From positions 40,489,623 through 40,553,622 of the forward strand of contig NC_135172.1 of NCBI RefSeq assembly GCF_041146795.1: a stretch of 64,000 nt of DNA, in the 5' to 3' direction. Of this stretch, positions 1 to 12,639 are shown in pieces (position 1 is the stretch's first letter; each line of letters starts with the position of its first letter). Origin of the DNA: Maylandia zebra. Taxonomy: Eukaryota; Chordata; Actinopteri; Cichliformes; Cichlidae. The translations under genes were made by a program, and so were the position numbers. The notes beneath the pieces are model-generated. The model was not told where the DNA came from. It did not search any database and was given only the letters and a program-made list of their open reading frames with translations.

Positions 1-1686
1 CCCTACCTCCCTCCCTCCCTTCCTCTGTCCTTCTTCAGCTCCCATCCCCCACTCCAACAGCTCCAGGGAAGCAGTGACGTGGGGGCTCGCTGCTCTGAGA
101 GGGAGACATGGAAAGAAAGGCTGGCAGCAAGAGGGTGATGTGAGAGAGAAAAGACAGAGCTGCTGCCACACTAAACAGAGAGTGAGAGAAAGAGGCGAGG
201 AGCAGGAAAGAGAAAAGATAAAGATCTCCTCCCTCTCCCAGCACTCGTTGACAATGACACCAGGAGAGTCATTTCGAAGCAATGAGCCAGAAAACGCAGA
301 GCCGCCGCTGCCATTCATCCTCCTAAGCACAACACTCAGTCACCACCGTGCCACAATCACATTCATCTCTGAGAGAACAGTGCTGGCTTAATAACATGTA
401 TGGCAGAACACTCGTGCTATAAAAACAGGCCATTTGAATGCAGTGACTCACTTTAATAAAAAATAACCGAAAAGTGAATTGAGATTGTGTAGTATGACTA
501 CAGTGGTTTAGCTCGCTCTTTCATTCATTTTAAGATATTTGCTTTTGACTTGTATTTTAATGCAATAAAGGGGAGGATTGATACCGTGCGCTACATGATG
601 CTCGGCCTGTTCAGCCACTGGAAAGCAGCCAAGATGATCACGTATTAAATTAGGAAATACGTCATTACTCATTTAAAAACATATTTTTTACTTAAATGAC
701 AGTAATGTCCTTTACGTCAGTTAAACCTATAAATCAAGCATTTAGTATATACTGAATATTTAATGTTAAAAATAAAGGAACGTACTGGTAACTATCCTGC
801 TACTGTGGCTATGCCAGTACTTTACTGCAGGCAAATTGCGAATTTACTACAATAGTTTTTTACTATAAAAATATTTTGTGATAATAATCAGAATAAGAGT
901 CAGAGTACTTTATTAATTCCAGAGGAAATTATGTGGTCACGATAGCTCCAAGACAGTAAAAGCTTTAATACAAATAGCTCTAATATACAAATATCCCCTA
1001 TGTAATAGACATAAGAAGTATAAAATATGAAGTTGAAGCTGAAGTGCCCGTCTTATCATACTGGCATTTATTTTCTCTGTAAAGGATGTGCAGATAACAC
1101 TGAATAATACAGAAGCATTAAAAATATAATCCCGTCAGCTGTTATGACTATACTGCAAATGTTCCTAATCCTAATCTCCATAAACAGTGTATTACAGTGT
1201 TAGTGTAATATAAGTACAGCAACCTATGCATGCATGTTCTGGTTTACAGTAGGCACGATGTACAATTACAACGTGTAATTAATCATTAAAAAACTACTAA
1301 ATAAATAATCTGAACTTAAACATTTATATCACCACAAATCTCCACAGTGTGAAATCCTGGGCTTTTTCCCCCCTATTTCTCTGTTTTTTGTGACTCTGAA
1401 GTCTCAAACGAGGCGGGAGAACAGAGGAAGCTTGCTATGATCAATGATGCATACGTGCATTCTTTGGAAGTGTTGTTACTTGTGACACTGCTTTTTCAGT
1501 CATCTGAAAAAGAAAGTTTTCCACAGGGCCCATGAAAAAAATAAATACACCTTTACTGCTTTCACAGGGAGAAGAACGAAAGCAGCAGCCAGGCGCTGAT
1601 AATCAAATATGTTTGAATGTGGCCACCAATTTAATAACAGAGGTCCTGAGCATTTGGGTCTTTAGTAACACAAAGACGTAATCTTT
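1..1686. other. intergenic flank, no gene seen
   Basis: The first 400 bases are purine-rich and rich in GAGA on the plus strand. Short frames there (74-391 and 35-244 on opposite strands) have no recognisable domain and look like low-complexity composition. The rest is AT-rich and featureless apart from a short stretch near 895-1010. A leader exon of a gene beyond the left edge is possible but unsupported. Confidence 0.5.
895..1010. repeat. possible LINE/SINE 3'-tail fragment
   Basis: The stretch around 'tactttattaattccagagg' resembles the 'TTTATTAATCCC..GAGGAAATT' tails common at the 3' ends of teleost retroposons. It is short and has no coding part. The call rests on resemblance only. Confidence 0.3.
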
Positions 1687-1689
1687 GTG

Positions 1690-2150
1690 TCCTTTTGTCT
1701 TCCACTGTTTATCCAGGAGTGGACATCTCAACGTAAGACCATGTCATGGTTAGAAAAACTGCAAAAATATGGCTTGATTGGAAGGGTTGCCAGGAGAAAG
1801 CGCCTTCTCTTTAAAAAGAACATGGCAGCACACCCTAGGTTTGCAAAGCATAAATACTATCAAGCATGGTCGAGGGGTGATGATTTGGCGCCTCTGATGG
1901 AGTCACTGAGTCAATCATGAACTCCTCTGTACCCCGAAGTATTCTAGAGTCAAATATGAGGCCATCTGTCCAACAGCTAAAACTTGGCTAAAGGTGGGTG
2001 AGGTATCAGGACTGTGAATCCAAGCACTGCAGCAAATCTATATAAGAACGTAACACCTTGGTTATCTTATTTTTCCAAAGTCGAGAACTCAACCTGACTG
2101 AGATGAACTGTAGCTACATTATGGAGAAGAGTGGCTCAAAAGTCTTCCAG
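1690..2150 (+). mobile_element. decayed Tc1/mariner-type transposase relic
   Basis: Two parts of a Tc1-like transposase can be read on the plus strand. A stretch at about 1750-1850 gives LEKLQKYGLIGRVARRKRLL, matching the DNA-binding linker of Tc1 transposases (GL.GRVARRKPLLS..N). At about 1940-2030 the frame gives ILESNMRPSVQQLKLG, followed by a degraded form of the second-aspartate block (YQDCESKHCSKS in place of QQDNDPKHTSKS). Stops interrupt it and no terminal inverted repeats were found. It is an old, dead plain DNA transposon. Confidence 0.6.
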
Positions 2151-3479
2151 AACAGTGATGATAAAATGATAAAATCATACTGAAAATGATCACCTCGAGT
2201 ACCTGCTGCTGAAGGACTGACTGTACAAAACATGTAGTCAAGACACTTTAACAATTATTCCCTCATAATTTGTCTTAGTTATTTAAATGTGCCAATTGGG
2301 TTAGCACTGACCCCCCTTGGTCTTAAATTTAAATGAGTTTGTGTGTGAGCATATAAAATGTGGATAACATGTGGCCTGTTTAAAGCACCTTGTGGTCTAA
2401 AAGACTGAAAAAGCACTAATATATATCATGAAAATTCTGACATCTGAGCTCATAAAATTCTGCAGTAACAAAACAGCAGGCCGACGATGCAGCAATGGTG
2501 CTATACTTTACTGAAATTGCTTTAAATGGACGGCTCCAAAGCCAGGATGTCTGAGTTTATTTTATTTTATTATGCTGGTGCCTCAACTCATGTCTCTTCT
2601 TCACCTCCTGTGGTGGGAGAGGATGCAAGAAGAGGACACAAGGAGAGGAATCAGGGATGATTCCTCAGGGATGAGTGAGAGGAGTGGTGTCTGCAACATC
2701 ACTCTGATTTTTAGATTTAGATTTTGACTGTGTGCTAAATAAATCAATGGAACTTAACATAATTTTGCTCAGATGATTTATGGGCAGACTGAATCAACAG
2801 AGAGTCAAGTCTGCCTTATTTCAAAAAGAAGAAATATTGTATTTTGCTGTGAGACTACACAGTAGCTTGCTGCTTTTCCTCAGTACTCTCTGAGTATTGA
2901 CAAAAATCAATCATAGAATCAAAATGTTGTGAACAACAAAATAAATTGTAATTTTTGCTGTAAAATTTGAGAGACACATTTTATAATACAAACTCACAAA
3001 CCAATCAATATGTATGAAATAACATAAAAATAGTAATTTTCATTTAATACAGCGTCTTATTATTAATCCAAGTAGGACATCTTGTAATGGCCTGAATTGA
3101 ATATTCATACCCAGCTCTCTACTTTCCCTTTTTTCTCTACAAATAATCAAAAATACCATTTCATTTCCCCCCAGTCAGCCCCAGGTCATGTGCTGATGAT
3201 GAGATGGAAAACACAGCATGTCGTTAAGCTGCCTGCTAATCAGTGTTAGCTAGTAATCCTCCCCCTTTCCATCTACCACACGGGCCCCTTCTCTCCCTCC
3301 ACCTCTGCTTCTTCTGCTGCTGCGCTGCTGCTGTAGTCTGCCTGCGAGATGGATGGCACAGCCCTAATCACCCCCTGCAGTGCACTGTCAGCGTGGCTGC
3401 GGGCCGCTCTTAACATTTACACCACATGATCACACACGCACACGCAATAAACACAAGCCAATAAGTGAGAAAATCTACC

Positions 3480-3720
3480 CTCCTCCTCCTCTTTTCTCAT
3501 CCTGCAGGTACCAGCTCCCTCACCCTCCACTCTCCCCTCCCCTCTGCCTCTGCCCAGGGCCCACCACGCACCAACACTTCTCTCACTGTCACCTTGGATG
3601 GATTCAGTGAGATGTGGTTATGTCCTGAGGGCTAAGATAGATAGTCCTCCTCCTCCTTCTTCTCCTCCTCTTCCACTGCCTCCTCACACTGCGCCTTCCT
3701 GCGGTTATCTCCAAGCTGGA
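3480..3720. repeat. pyrimidine-rich (CTC/CCT) low-complexity tract
   Basis: Clusters of CTCCTCCTC and CCTCCTCCTTCTTCTCC give a strand-asymmetric polypyrimidine run. The short proline-rich plus-strand frames here are products of this composition. Confidence 0.7.
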
Positions 3721-4699
3721 GCCTCATCAGCCTGCACAGTAGCTCTGGCTTCCAGCTGTCTCACCAGCAGCTCCAACAGGGGAAGAGGCTGCCAGAGGAG
3801 CTGGGAGGGAGGCCGCTCCTATATCAGCATCCTCTCATGTGGCCGGCTTCAAGGTTCCTCTTAGGCAAGCTTTCAGTCTTTCAGACTCATCTTGAGGCAC
3901 GCACATGGAAACACAGCCTCAGTGGTTGGCATGAATTTTAAGAGTCTCAGAAGTGCAGATTTTAGCCCAGTTTTTATTATTTTAAAACAAGCTTTGGTTT
4001 GATAGTGTCTGTGTCATAGCTATTGTGGTCAAATAATAATTCATAATAATTAAATAAATCTAGTGCAACGAAAATTGAATGTGTCCATAAACATCACGAG
4101 GAAATATCGTGTGGATGTGGAAATTCTTTCTAATTGAGAACCAGATGTTCTTTCTGCATTCATACGGGAACAAATCAATCAGATATAGACAGAAGTTCCT
4201 CAGATAATAATGATCTGTGTTTATCAGATTTCTAAAAGAAACACGTCCAGTTTGAAGTCTTATTCAAGAACACATGATGTGCATTTTGTACATTTTGTTC
4301 CCTCAGCTTCTCAGATTCACTCTTCGCTCATTGTGTCTGGTTTCATAACACCAAGATGGCAAAAATGCTCAGCTCAGATGCTTCAGGACAGGACCTCACT
4401 AACAAGGGTGTGAAATCACAGTGGCTATTAAATCTTTAAAAAGAAAACAACAAAAAACAAACTTTGCTCTTAAAGTACATTTGACATAAAAAAAATAATT
4501 ATTTTCTCATGCAAAGGCACAATTTGGTCTCCTTTACACTCTCACACCACCGTCATAATACTTACAGATTCACTGATACATAAAAGTTTGATAGAGATCT
4601 GAGGAAAGAGATCAAGATCTTTTTTTGTTTTGTTAATTTCCTCACGCCACTTTTGAAGAATGTTTGGGAGATAGCATGACTTGATATGCTTTTTTTTTA

Positions 4700-5870
4700 T
4701 GCTAATAAAGCAAACAGGCATCTGGGAATGTTATTTTCCTGAAAGGGTGTAACTGTTTTGCAACATTTTTGTAGATTGTACCTGTTGAGAGTAACAGCCA
4801 CATGTCAGATACCAAGGTTCTCAAGAACTCTACTGTCTCTGGCAGTCTCGATGTAGTCTCTTTCCCAGGTAAACGGTGCACAAAATTCACTTCTTCTATT
4901 GCTCCACGGTCCAGTTCTGATTCTCACATGCGAACTTCATCCACCTCTAAAACTCACCACAATGTCTGCAGCTCTGCAGCCTCTGTATGCAGGAAGCTGC
5001 AATGCTGTGTGTTTTCTGGCATCGCTCTTCTGTGGAACTGGACAGTCGTCACTCCCAGCATTCATCTGTGAGCCTTGGGCAGCCATGCCTCTGTTGCCAG
5101 TTCACTGGTTATCCTTTAATAGATATAATGAACACTGGGAAAATCCCACCACAAGATGTTTTCAAGGATGCGCTCACCCCGATTAGCAAACTATCAATAC
5201 ATTGGTCCTTGTCGTTAACTTCATCTGGTTTTAATGCGGTGGCTGACTGGCCACAAAAATCCTTTTTCATCTATTTCTGTTCAAATCTCTGACCTGGGTT
5301 ATCCAGCTCCTCTTTGGATTGCTCCTCACCAACCAGGTCTCCTATTGCCTGGTTTGCTGAGTTTTTTTCCTGACTAGAGACATTTCTTGAAGGGGTTTTG
5401 AAAGAATCTTTCTTGCAAACAAACTTTTCAAACCATTATCCTTTTGACTTCCAAAGCTTTCAGAGATTGTGAAGTTACAGCAGTTTTTATACCTTCTAGA
5501 AGTCTTTTCTGTTGAGCTCCTCAAGTCTGTTCACTTTATACTACAGTCTGTCATCGATCTTCTGCAGGCGTGCAGCTCCAGTCTTCTCCATTATGGCCTC
5601 CAACCTGCCATTCTCCCTCTCTGGGAGAAGAAAGGCCTTCAGGGAGATTAACTTTATTTTTCCTCCTTACTTTTCTGACAGTTTCTTAAACTCTGCAACT
5701 GTTTCTGGTTCAAAGACAAAGGTCATTTTCCTGAAAGTTGCACATTTGTTCGTCTCTCTCACCTCTCGTAGCGTTTACGTCGTGCCTCCAACTTTGAAAC
5801 TTTGAAAGCCTGAAGAGCTTTTTCTGACGAGAATTCCTTACTTTTGCTGTTCAGCGTTTATGTCCTCCAT
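4700..5870 (-). pseudogene. decayed coiled-coil coding remnant, family unknown
   Basis: On the minus strand a stretch near 5520-5730 reads as protein-like sequence in one frame: MTFVFEPETVAEFKKLSEK, then segments such as RLEAIMEKTGAARLQKIDDR and VNRLEELNRKDF, split by several stops. Upstream (5740-5870) a neighbouring frame gives EKALQAFKVSKLEARRKRYE. The charged, heptad-like composition suggests a coiled coil. It could be ORF1 of an L1/Tx1-like LINE or a dead copy of a host gene. I do not recognise the family. Confidence 0.3.
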
Positions 5871-6439
5871 AGTTTTTCAACACTCCTGATCAGAAATATT
5901 CACATTATAAATAATTTAAAAGGTGAACCTAAAACAATAAAAGATCCTGAGAATTTAATTTGATGTTTGTTCGTATTAACTATTTCAAATATATATTATA
6001 TTTTCTCAGTAATTAGTTCTTAGTTCCGAATTTGTTAAAAAAATGTCAGCAGCTAAGAAGGAAACAAAAATGAATTAAATGAAGTATAATTGTGAAAAAA
6101 ACATGTACACATCGTAATGCAATTAAACCCATGATTGGTCCATTTTGGCTCACTACCCACTTAGGGGTGGGGATAGGTTAGGTTTTAAAAGCATGTTGTG
6201 CACATGCAGAAAGTACTCCGTTTGGGCTGGGGTACAGAGGCGGCCCAAAGCGAGGGAGCTCAAAGCGAGGAATCTTATTCACAAACAATGAGAAAGGTGG
6301 AGCATGAGGTGGAAAGGCAGATTTGGTGTGGTTGGAAGTTGAAACTTTTGATTTGCTAGTTCTTCTACATTCCAACACTCACCTGTGGAAATGAGATATG
6401 AGTGTTTCCACTGTTGGGTGGCTAGACTCGCCATTAAGG

Positions 6440-6562
6440 GTGCCAAAAGATGCCAGCTGAGGTGGTTTGAGTCTGGTCAGAGTGCTTGCTGGCTGCCTAC
6501 CTTTGGAGGTTATCTAGGCGTGCAAGCTGGAGAGAAGATCTCATCTGGCCTGAGAGCACCTT
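6440..6562 (+). mobile_element. LINE 3'-region fragment
   Basis: The run from 'gaggtggtttgagtctggtc' to 'atctcatctggcctgagagc' matches the widespread fish LINE tail that encodes ...RMPPGRLPLEVF...ISHLAWERL. Here it is short and diverged (SACWLPTFGGYLG), with no upstream reverse-transcriptase part. Confidence 0.4.
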
Positions 6563-6565
6563 AAA

Positions 6566-6990
6566 GCATCGGTCCTCAACCTTTTTTGCACCACGGATCA
6601 GTTTAATGTCCAACAATATTTTCACAGACCGGCCTTAAGGTGTCGAAGATAAATACAACAAAATAAAATGATACGACCAAGACAAAAACTGTGGTGTTTT
6701 GTAAATATAATAATAAACGCAAATTCACTGTGTAATTGTGTAATTTTGTTAGCAGCGTCCTCCTGAAATGTGCCAACAACATTGAGAGTAACATCCTCCT
6801 CTCTGCCCCTTAATGCTCTCTGGTCGCTATGGTAACGTGTAAATATTTCTTTAAAAATAAGACACACAACTACAACAAGGCAAAGATCCAGGGAAACCGA
6901 GTTAACGATAAAAACCCTGAAAACCATAAATTTAATTGGCCCGGTACCAAACGACTCACGGGAACTCGGGAGAAGAGTTCACCAGACAGA
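6566..6990. mobile_element. hAT-like non-autonomous repeat, partial
   Basis: Begins with 'ggtcctcaaccttttttgca' and 'ttcacagaccggccttaagg', a signature of dispersed fish repeats that start with a GGTCCTCAACC-type terminus. The matching right terminus is not clear; 'ggcccggtaccaaacg' near 6940 may be its internal remains. There is no transposase. The family name is uncertain. Confidence 0.4.
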
Positions 6991-7059
6991 AGATTTCGAT
7001 TTACCAAAAAGGTTAAAATACCATTTAAAAAACAAAAACAAAAAAAGAGTTAAACCTAA

Positions 7060-8728
7060 CACTACAGGTTGATAGCAACGATAAAAGGCAGCACTCATGC
7101 CTTCCACAATGGAAAAAGCTAATTAAATGTTATTATTCATTGACAATACCTGAGAACTACCAGTAAAACAAGACAATCCACTGGTATGAGAGACAATGAA
7201 AACTGATATTTCTAGTTTTTATAGAGTTTCACTCAAGCGTGACGTTCACTTTGAGGCTATAAATTAGTCAGCGTCTTGTTATGGCATGCATTAGCTGTGT
7301 TTTGTTTGGCACTTCACTGTAGCTTCCTCATATGCTTTTATTTTCCCAGGATGCCTGCCAGGGCAGTCCAGCAAATTCCCTGCCCCATTCTGACTAAGCA
7401 CATGTGTGTTTGTATTAAACATGCCCACGTCTGCTCCTCTCATGACCTGCTGACCAGATCATCAAATGAAACCATGTGTCCACTACAAGGCCAGGCTCCA
7501 GATGATTGCACTCAGCTGCTGTCCCTGTCCCTCCTCCAGCCTCCCCGCCAACTACACACATGTCGGCTCCGCCGCTCCCTGCCAAATACATAATTATCCC
7601 GCTTTCCATTGGCATCAGCGGCATCAGGTGGAAGTGTGAAAGACAAAGAACCAGCAGGATGCCACTACACATCTCCTAGGAGGCAGTTTAACAGTTCAAC
7701 TTGCTCTTATTTTTTTTGGCAGCTTCTTGCTTTCATTTGTTGTACGAGGACATAAGGAGGTACACTGGAGCTGATTAGTCATAAACTGCACACTGAAGTC
7801 AATATTCGCATTTATGGACTTTTGAGTGAGTCAGGCAGGATGGAAGATGAACTCTGGACTGACTGGAAAATTTAAAGATTTGATAAAAAAGTTTCAGGCC
7901 CATGTGATGTTTGCGGGAGGCTCAGCTCACGTCACTATCCGCGCAACATCCATTATGTACACTTTGCTGCTGTGAGTCACTCGGCACAGTGGTCACTGCT
8001 CATGACTGGTACTTGCCTTTGACGCACAAACACACACATCTTTATCAATTACATGTCTAGATGGGAGGCTGAGTCACTGCGATGCCGGAGCACATCTTTC
8101 CTGCTTCCACTCTAAAATGCACAGGAGAGGCTCACAGCTTGCGTCGTGGGCAGGTTGCCGCTGCTGACGTAAGCATGAGGTCTCTTTAGAAAGCCTGAGC
8201 AAAGCCTCTCAAGAGACTCATTTAACCCCTGAGTCACGCTCACCTATTAGCTTCCACATCATTACAATCCAGATAAAAATAACTTGCATATCAGGACGGA
8301 GTCTTGAGTCTCTAATTACATGCCAGTGATTTATGCACGAGGCTCGATTTCTGCATCTCTGAATCCTTTTGAATTATGCTCAGAAGAAGAGACAACACGT
8401 GCGACTCCATGAATCCCGTCGAATTGACTCTGTCGCCTCAGCAGGTTAAAAACATTTGTCACACGCTAACACGCGTTGGGAAATCAGATTCTTTAGAAGA
8501 GGCTCTCAGGATTTCATTTCGCTTTCATACAGTAACTCCCACAGAGACAAATCTCTGAAGACAGGCGTTTATGACAGGGTTGCTGTTTCTCTCCATCTAT
8601 AAAATCACAGCACATCAATAAGTGGCTTTGACGCTCTTTATTAGAGTTTTTCCACTTTATTCTAGAAGAAAATAAAGTACTTTTTTTACTGGGTTACATT
8701 TCTTTAAAAGCTATAATTAATTTTCATT
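7060..8728. other. intergenic, no gene seen
   Basis: A mixed-composition stretch without coherent reading frames or splice-framed exons. The short frames at 7276-7593 and 7415-7672 overlap on opposite strands and lack recognisable domains. Confidence 0.5.
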
Positions 8729-8732
8729 TTAA

Positions 8733-10463
8733 AGGGACAGTTCACTCCAAAATCAAACGGTCATGTTTTTCCTCTCGCCTTGAGTGCTGCTTATCAATTT
8801 AGGTAGTGTGGTTTGCGCACTTCTGGAAATATCCACTGCAGAGTTGTCTCCCTCCTCTTGAATATCATGGATCTGACTGACACTCACTTTTTGGTGCTCA
8901 AAACTTTAAAACGAGCAGTGGTTTCTGGCACAACTTCAGCTACTTCTAAGGTGCATATTAGATGAGTACAAAGTCTGAAGAGGATAAGGTTCCAGCAAAA
9001 CAATAAAGAGCAACTTTATTGTTTGACCAACATATTTTAGTCCAAAGAGCATCTGCCTTCCGTGGCTTTAATCCCGCAGAGGCATTAAGGACCACCTCAT
9101 TTCTTATTTCTGCACCAAATGATGTTTTGCAGTAACTGTCTGAATATATGAGAAAATAAGAGATGTTACATTTTCTTAAGCCACCTTCTTTGCACAAGGA
9201 TAATCCAGAATCCAACTCTGCTTGGAACAGTGTTCTCAACAAATACTCCTTTGCACCATACAACACCTCAGTGAAATCAGAGATGTCTGAAAAGACAAAT
9301 TTCTGAAAGATGAAAATGATTATGAGAAGGACTACACCTCTCCAGCTAACACACAACCGGCATACAGTTTAGTTTAAAAACTCAAAGCACCAGTGCCTCT
9401 TTCTAGAAATCATCCTCCTGTATCCAGCTATTTTCTCCAAACTACACCCTACCAAGTGTATCATGCTGCAGAAGGAAGGGTCCATGCACACATCTGGAGA
9501 CACTTGTGCAAAGAACTTCAAAATGCTCAAGAACACCCACTCTCTGGACTTCTGGTTTCATGGCGGGCGCTCGTGAGATGAATGAATGGGGCCATATGAG
9601 GCTAAAGGGTTCATTTTCAAAGGGGAAAAAAATAATAAATATAGCTCTACTTCTAGTTTTGAAGGGTTCAGTAAAATCTCTTTCTGTGAGCATTACAGAT
9701 ACCATGAGCTACTTTTTATGGCATGAAGTGAGCAGTATGCTGATAGCACTCAGCTTCACCAACACGTTTAAGCTTGTGCTGCGATTTAGCTGCACTTCTA
9801 ATATCTCCTTTAGTAATCATTTGTAAGTGGGGCTCATCAAGAGAGCAGGTCAGTGTCAGCATGTATTACCTGAATGCCGGTATTTTATTTGCAAAGTCAT
9901 CATCACTGTAAAAAGAACAAGAAAAAACAAACCAGAGTTGTTGTTTTATATTATTTCAGATTTATCCTCAATACTGCTTTTGTCAAGGTTTAGCTGCCTT
10001 CAGTGAGGACTACCTGGGCCTGGGTTCCTGCTTGTAAAAACTGCTGTTTTACAATACAATACAACTTTATTTATATAGCACATTTAAAACCGAAGGTACA
10101 CCAAACTGCTTCACAACAAGGTTAAAACATAAGATATAAGATAAAAGGCTATAACAGAGTACAAGCCCCCCCCCCCCAAAAAAAAGTACCGGCAAAATAA
10201 GAAATAAGTTTTTTTCTTTTTTTCTTCATTTTTTAGTTGTGATTTCTGGGTAAAAACACGGCAGCTGGAATTTCCAAATCTACTTCTGGCACCCGGTCAC
10301 CACTGGGCGAGAGCCATTTAGAGCTATTACATTCAATAGAAGGCAGACATGTCTATACCCGATATCTCCAAAACTGGGCAACTCACACTAAAACGACCAA
10401 GGTGAATAAAGAAACTCCAGGGGAAATATATGTAAATCTGACTTTTTGGGCTGAACTGGCCCT
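8733..10463. mobile_element. fold-back TTAA-site DNA transposon, non-autonomous
   Basis: The left end AGGGACAGTTCACTCC and the right end (reverse complement AGGGCCAGTTCAGCCC) are near-identical inverted termini. Each is flanked by TTAA (8729-8732 and 10464-10467), the target duplication expected of piggyBac- or Kolobok-type elements. Similarity between the arms continues inward for about 200 bases: 'gaaatatccactgcagagtt' on the left pairs with 'gagatatcgggtatagacat' on the inverted right. No transposase frame is evident. The interior holds a nested retroposon tail (10045-10150). Confidence 0.7.
10045..10150 (-). mobile_element. LINE/SINE 3'-tail fragment nested in the fold-back element
   Basis: The stretch 'acaactttatttatatagca' following an ACAAT run is the reverse complement of the common teleost tail TGCTATATAAATAAAGTTGT(ATTGT)n seen at the 3' ends of L2-like LINEs and their SINEs. 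It lies inside the fold-back transposon, so it inserted later or was carried with it. Confidence 0.4.
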
Positions 10464-10467
10464 TTAA

Positions 10468-12630
10468 CCTTTAGATGATTAAAAAAAAAAGACATGATGG
10501 GTTATTAAAATAAAGCATTAAACCAACAATTTTCTGGTTGGGCTCCCCAGAGTTTATACCAGTTCCACTAAACATTCCTGTCTCCTCTAAACGTCTTAGA
10601 TGATTTCATTTCATGAAATCCAAAGCAGTAAAATATATTAATTAATTACTTCAGACTCAAACATCAAACACCTGAGTCGCTTAATGAATTAAAACTGTCA
10701 GACACGTGTCGAGTGATTTAAAATACTACAAAGTTAATGTGCTATATTTACAAAATTATACATCAAACCAAATGTGAAAGTCTCCTTGAAGAAATCTTTG
10801 TTAACATATTGTACGCGCTATATTTATTAGGGATTGAACCATCAGTGTGTGCATTCACGTTAAAACATTATGAATCATGCTTTCTTTGTCTCCCTCCCAC
10901 CAGCCGTCGCTGCCTACCAAAGACGGTAGAACATGTCACGAGCGCAGGCTGAGAATGGCATTAAAACCTGTCTGTAGTGCAGCGCTGACTCATTCATTTG
11001 ATCTGTGTGGTGAGAAAAAAGAAGCTGCGGTGAATCCCAGCTGAAAAGGAAACGCGCAGTGAAATAGAGAGATGACAGACTGGGCTGTTCGGCTGTGGGC
11101 AACAACAAAACTGCAGCAGTTTGTACCAATAATGCAGATTTCATTATACTCAACATGTGTTGGTTTAAACGGTTTGGTTTCAGGTAACAGTTTAAAAAAC
11201 AGAAGTATTTTTAAACTTTGTGAAAATCTGCACAATTCAAAAGTCTGGAATCATTTGGTGAATGAAGTCTGTCATCCTTTCTTTTTCTATAGCCAGTCTC
11301 AGCAGAGAGTCTGACGTCTGCTGCTTTTCTCCTACATTAAAGAAACCTTTCAATTGATTAAATAATTGTAAAGCTTTTAGTTCCAAGGCAGCACTTTTCT
11401 TTATGTGCTTAATATGTACTTAAAGGATGTTAGCCGTGGTGGTTGGCTGACCTTTCACCAGAAAATATTTTGATTTAAGATTACTAAATGCCTCTGAGGT
11501 TAAGGTCAGACGACTTATTTATGGAAACTCCAGAAAACCTGAATCTCCCCTCCAAGTTCTTTCTTCAGAAGTCAAACAAACAGTAGTCGATTTGAAACTA
11601 CACATCTGGATCTCAGCTTTCCTTTCACTGCCGTTAATCAAATCTTTTCTTCTGGACTTTAACGTCACCTCATCCCTCCATCTCCTGTTTTTCCTCTGCT
11701 GTTATTGGATCTGCAGCACTGCGCTGTGATGCAGGCAGAGCGTCATGTCTTCCTACGTGGAAATGTCATCTTAATCAGATGTTCCCACTCAGAGAAAGAG
11801 CGTCATCAAATGCTGGGGATTGGAGGATTTTTGTAAATGAATATGAGCTTTCGTGTCCACCTGCCGATTCACCTGCTGAATACTTCAAACTTACATTGGT
11901 TTCATATAAATCATGCATGTAAGACACTTATGTGATGCATGAGGAAGAATTTTCTCTTTTTTTTTCTTTGTTTTTCACTTCTTGTAACAGTAATGTCACT
12001 TCTTCCCCTCCACTCACCCTGTCACTAATGAATCCAGTCATTATTTTACTTCAACCCCCCTCCACCGTGTGACACAAAGACTTGCAATCATGCGCTTTAG
12101 TTTTTTAGCAGAGGGGAAGTACTCCTTCTAACTCATAAAAACAAGCAGATTTACTTAAAGTTTGCATCTATTAAGACTGAACAAGCAGCTCATTACAGGT
12201 GGAGAAGAGTGAAGGGTTGGGCAGGAGTGGGTTTAAACGTTCTCCTTTCAAAACTAAACTTCAAAATGAGCTAATTTCTCTGTAATTTCCTGTGGATTTC
12301 TCCTGTTAGTGCGCTCCCTTCATCCTGTCCTCTCACAAGCACTGATTTCATAGATCTGACTGGCACATGCACGTCGGGCTTTTCCATCTAAAGGACTTTC
12401 CTGTCCACACACATACGAAGGAAGACAGAAACGTTTTTCTTTCTTTTTTTTTTTTGTTAATGGGAATGTGGCAGAAACTTCCAACATATCCCTGCAGCAT
12501 CCTGATGCATTTATTAGATTTTTTTTTAAACAGAAAGTTGGCATGAGGATGAATTTAGAAGGAGATCGAGACAAAAGCGAATCCAATCACGCGAGACCAG
12601 TTTGTTCTCTCTCTGCGTCACTTTTTTTTT
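10468..12630. other. intergenic, no gene seen
   Basis: AT-rich DNA with overlapping short frames on both strands (for example near 10914-11314) that share no domain or splice logic. Nothing here can be supported as a gene. Confidence 0.5.
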
Positions 12631-12639
12631 CTCAGGTGG

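Larger units (their letters stand above)
2241..6430. other. intergenic, mostly unique AT-rich DNA
   Basis: No host gene was identified. A C/T-rich low-complexity tract runs from about 3270 to 3870 and creates proline-rich false frames. A decayed coding-like stretch on the minus strand (4700-5870) is listed separately. The remainder shows no feature I can support. Confidence 0.5.

Noticed and set aside
3380-3864. Proline-rich plus-strand frames
   Set aside because: Produced by the pyrimidine-rich low-complexity tract.
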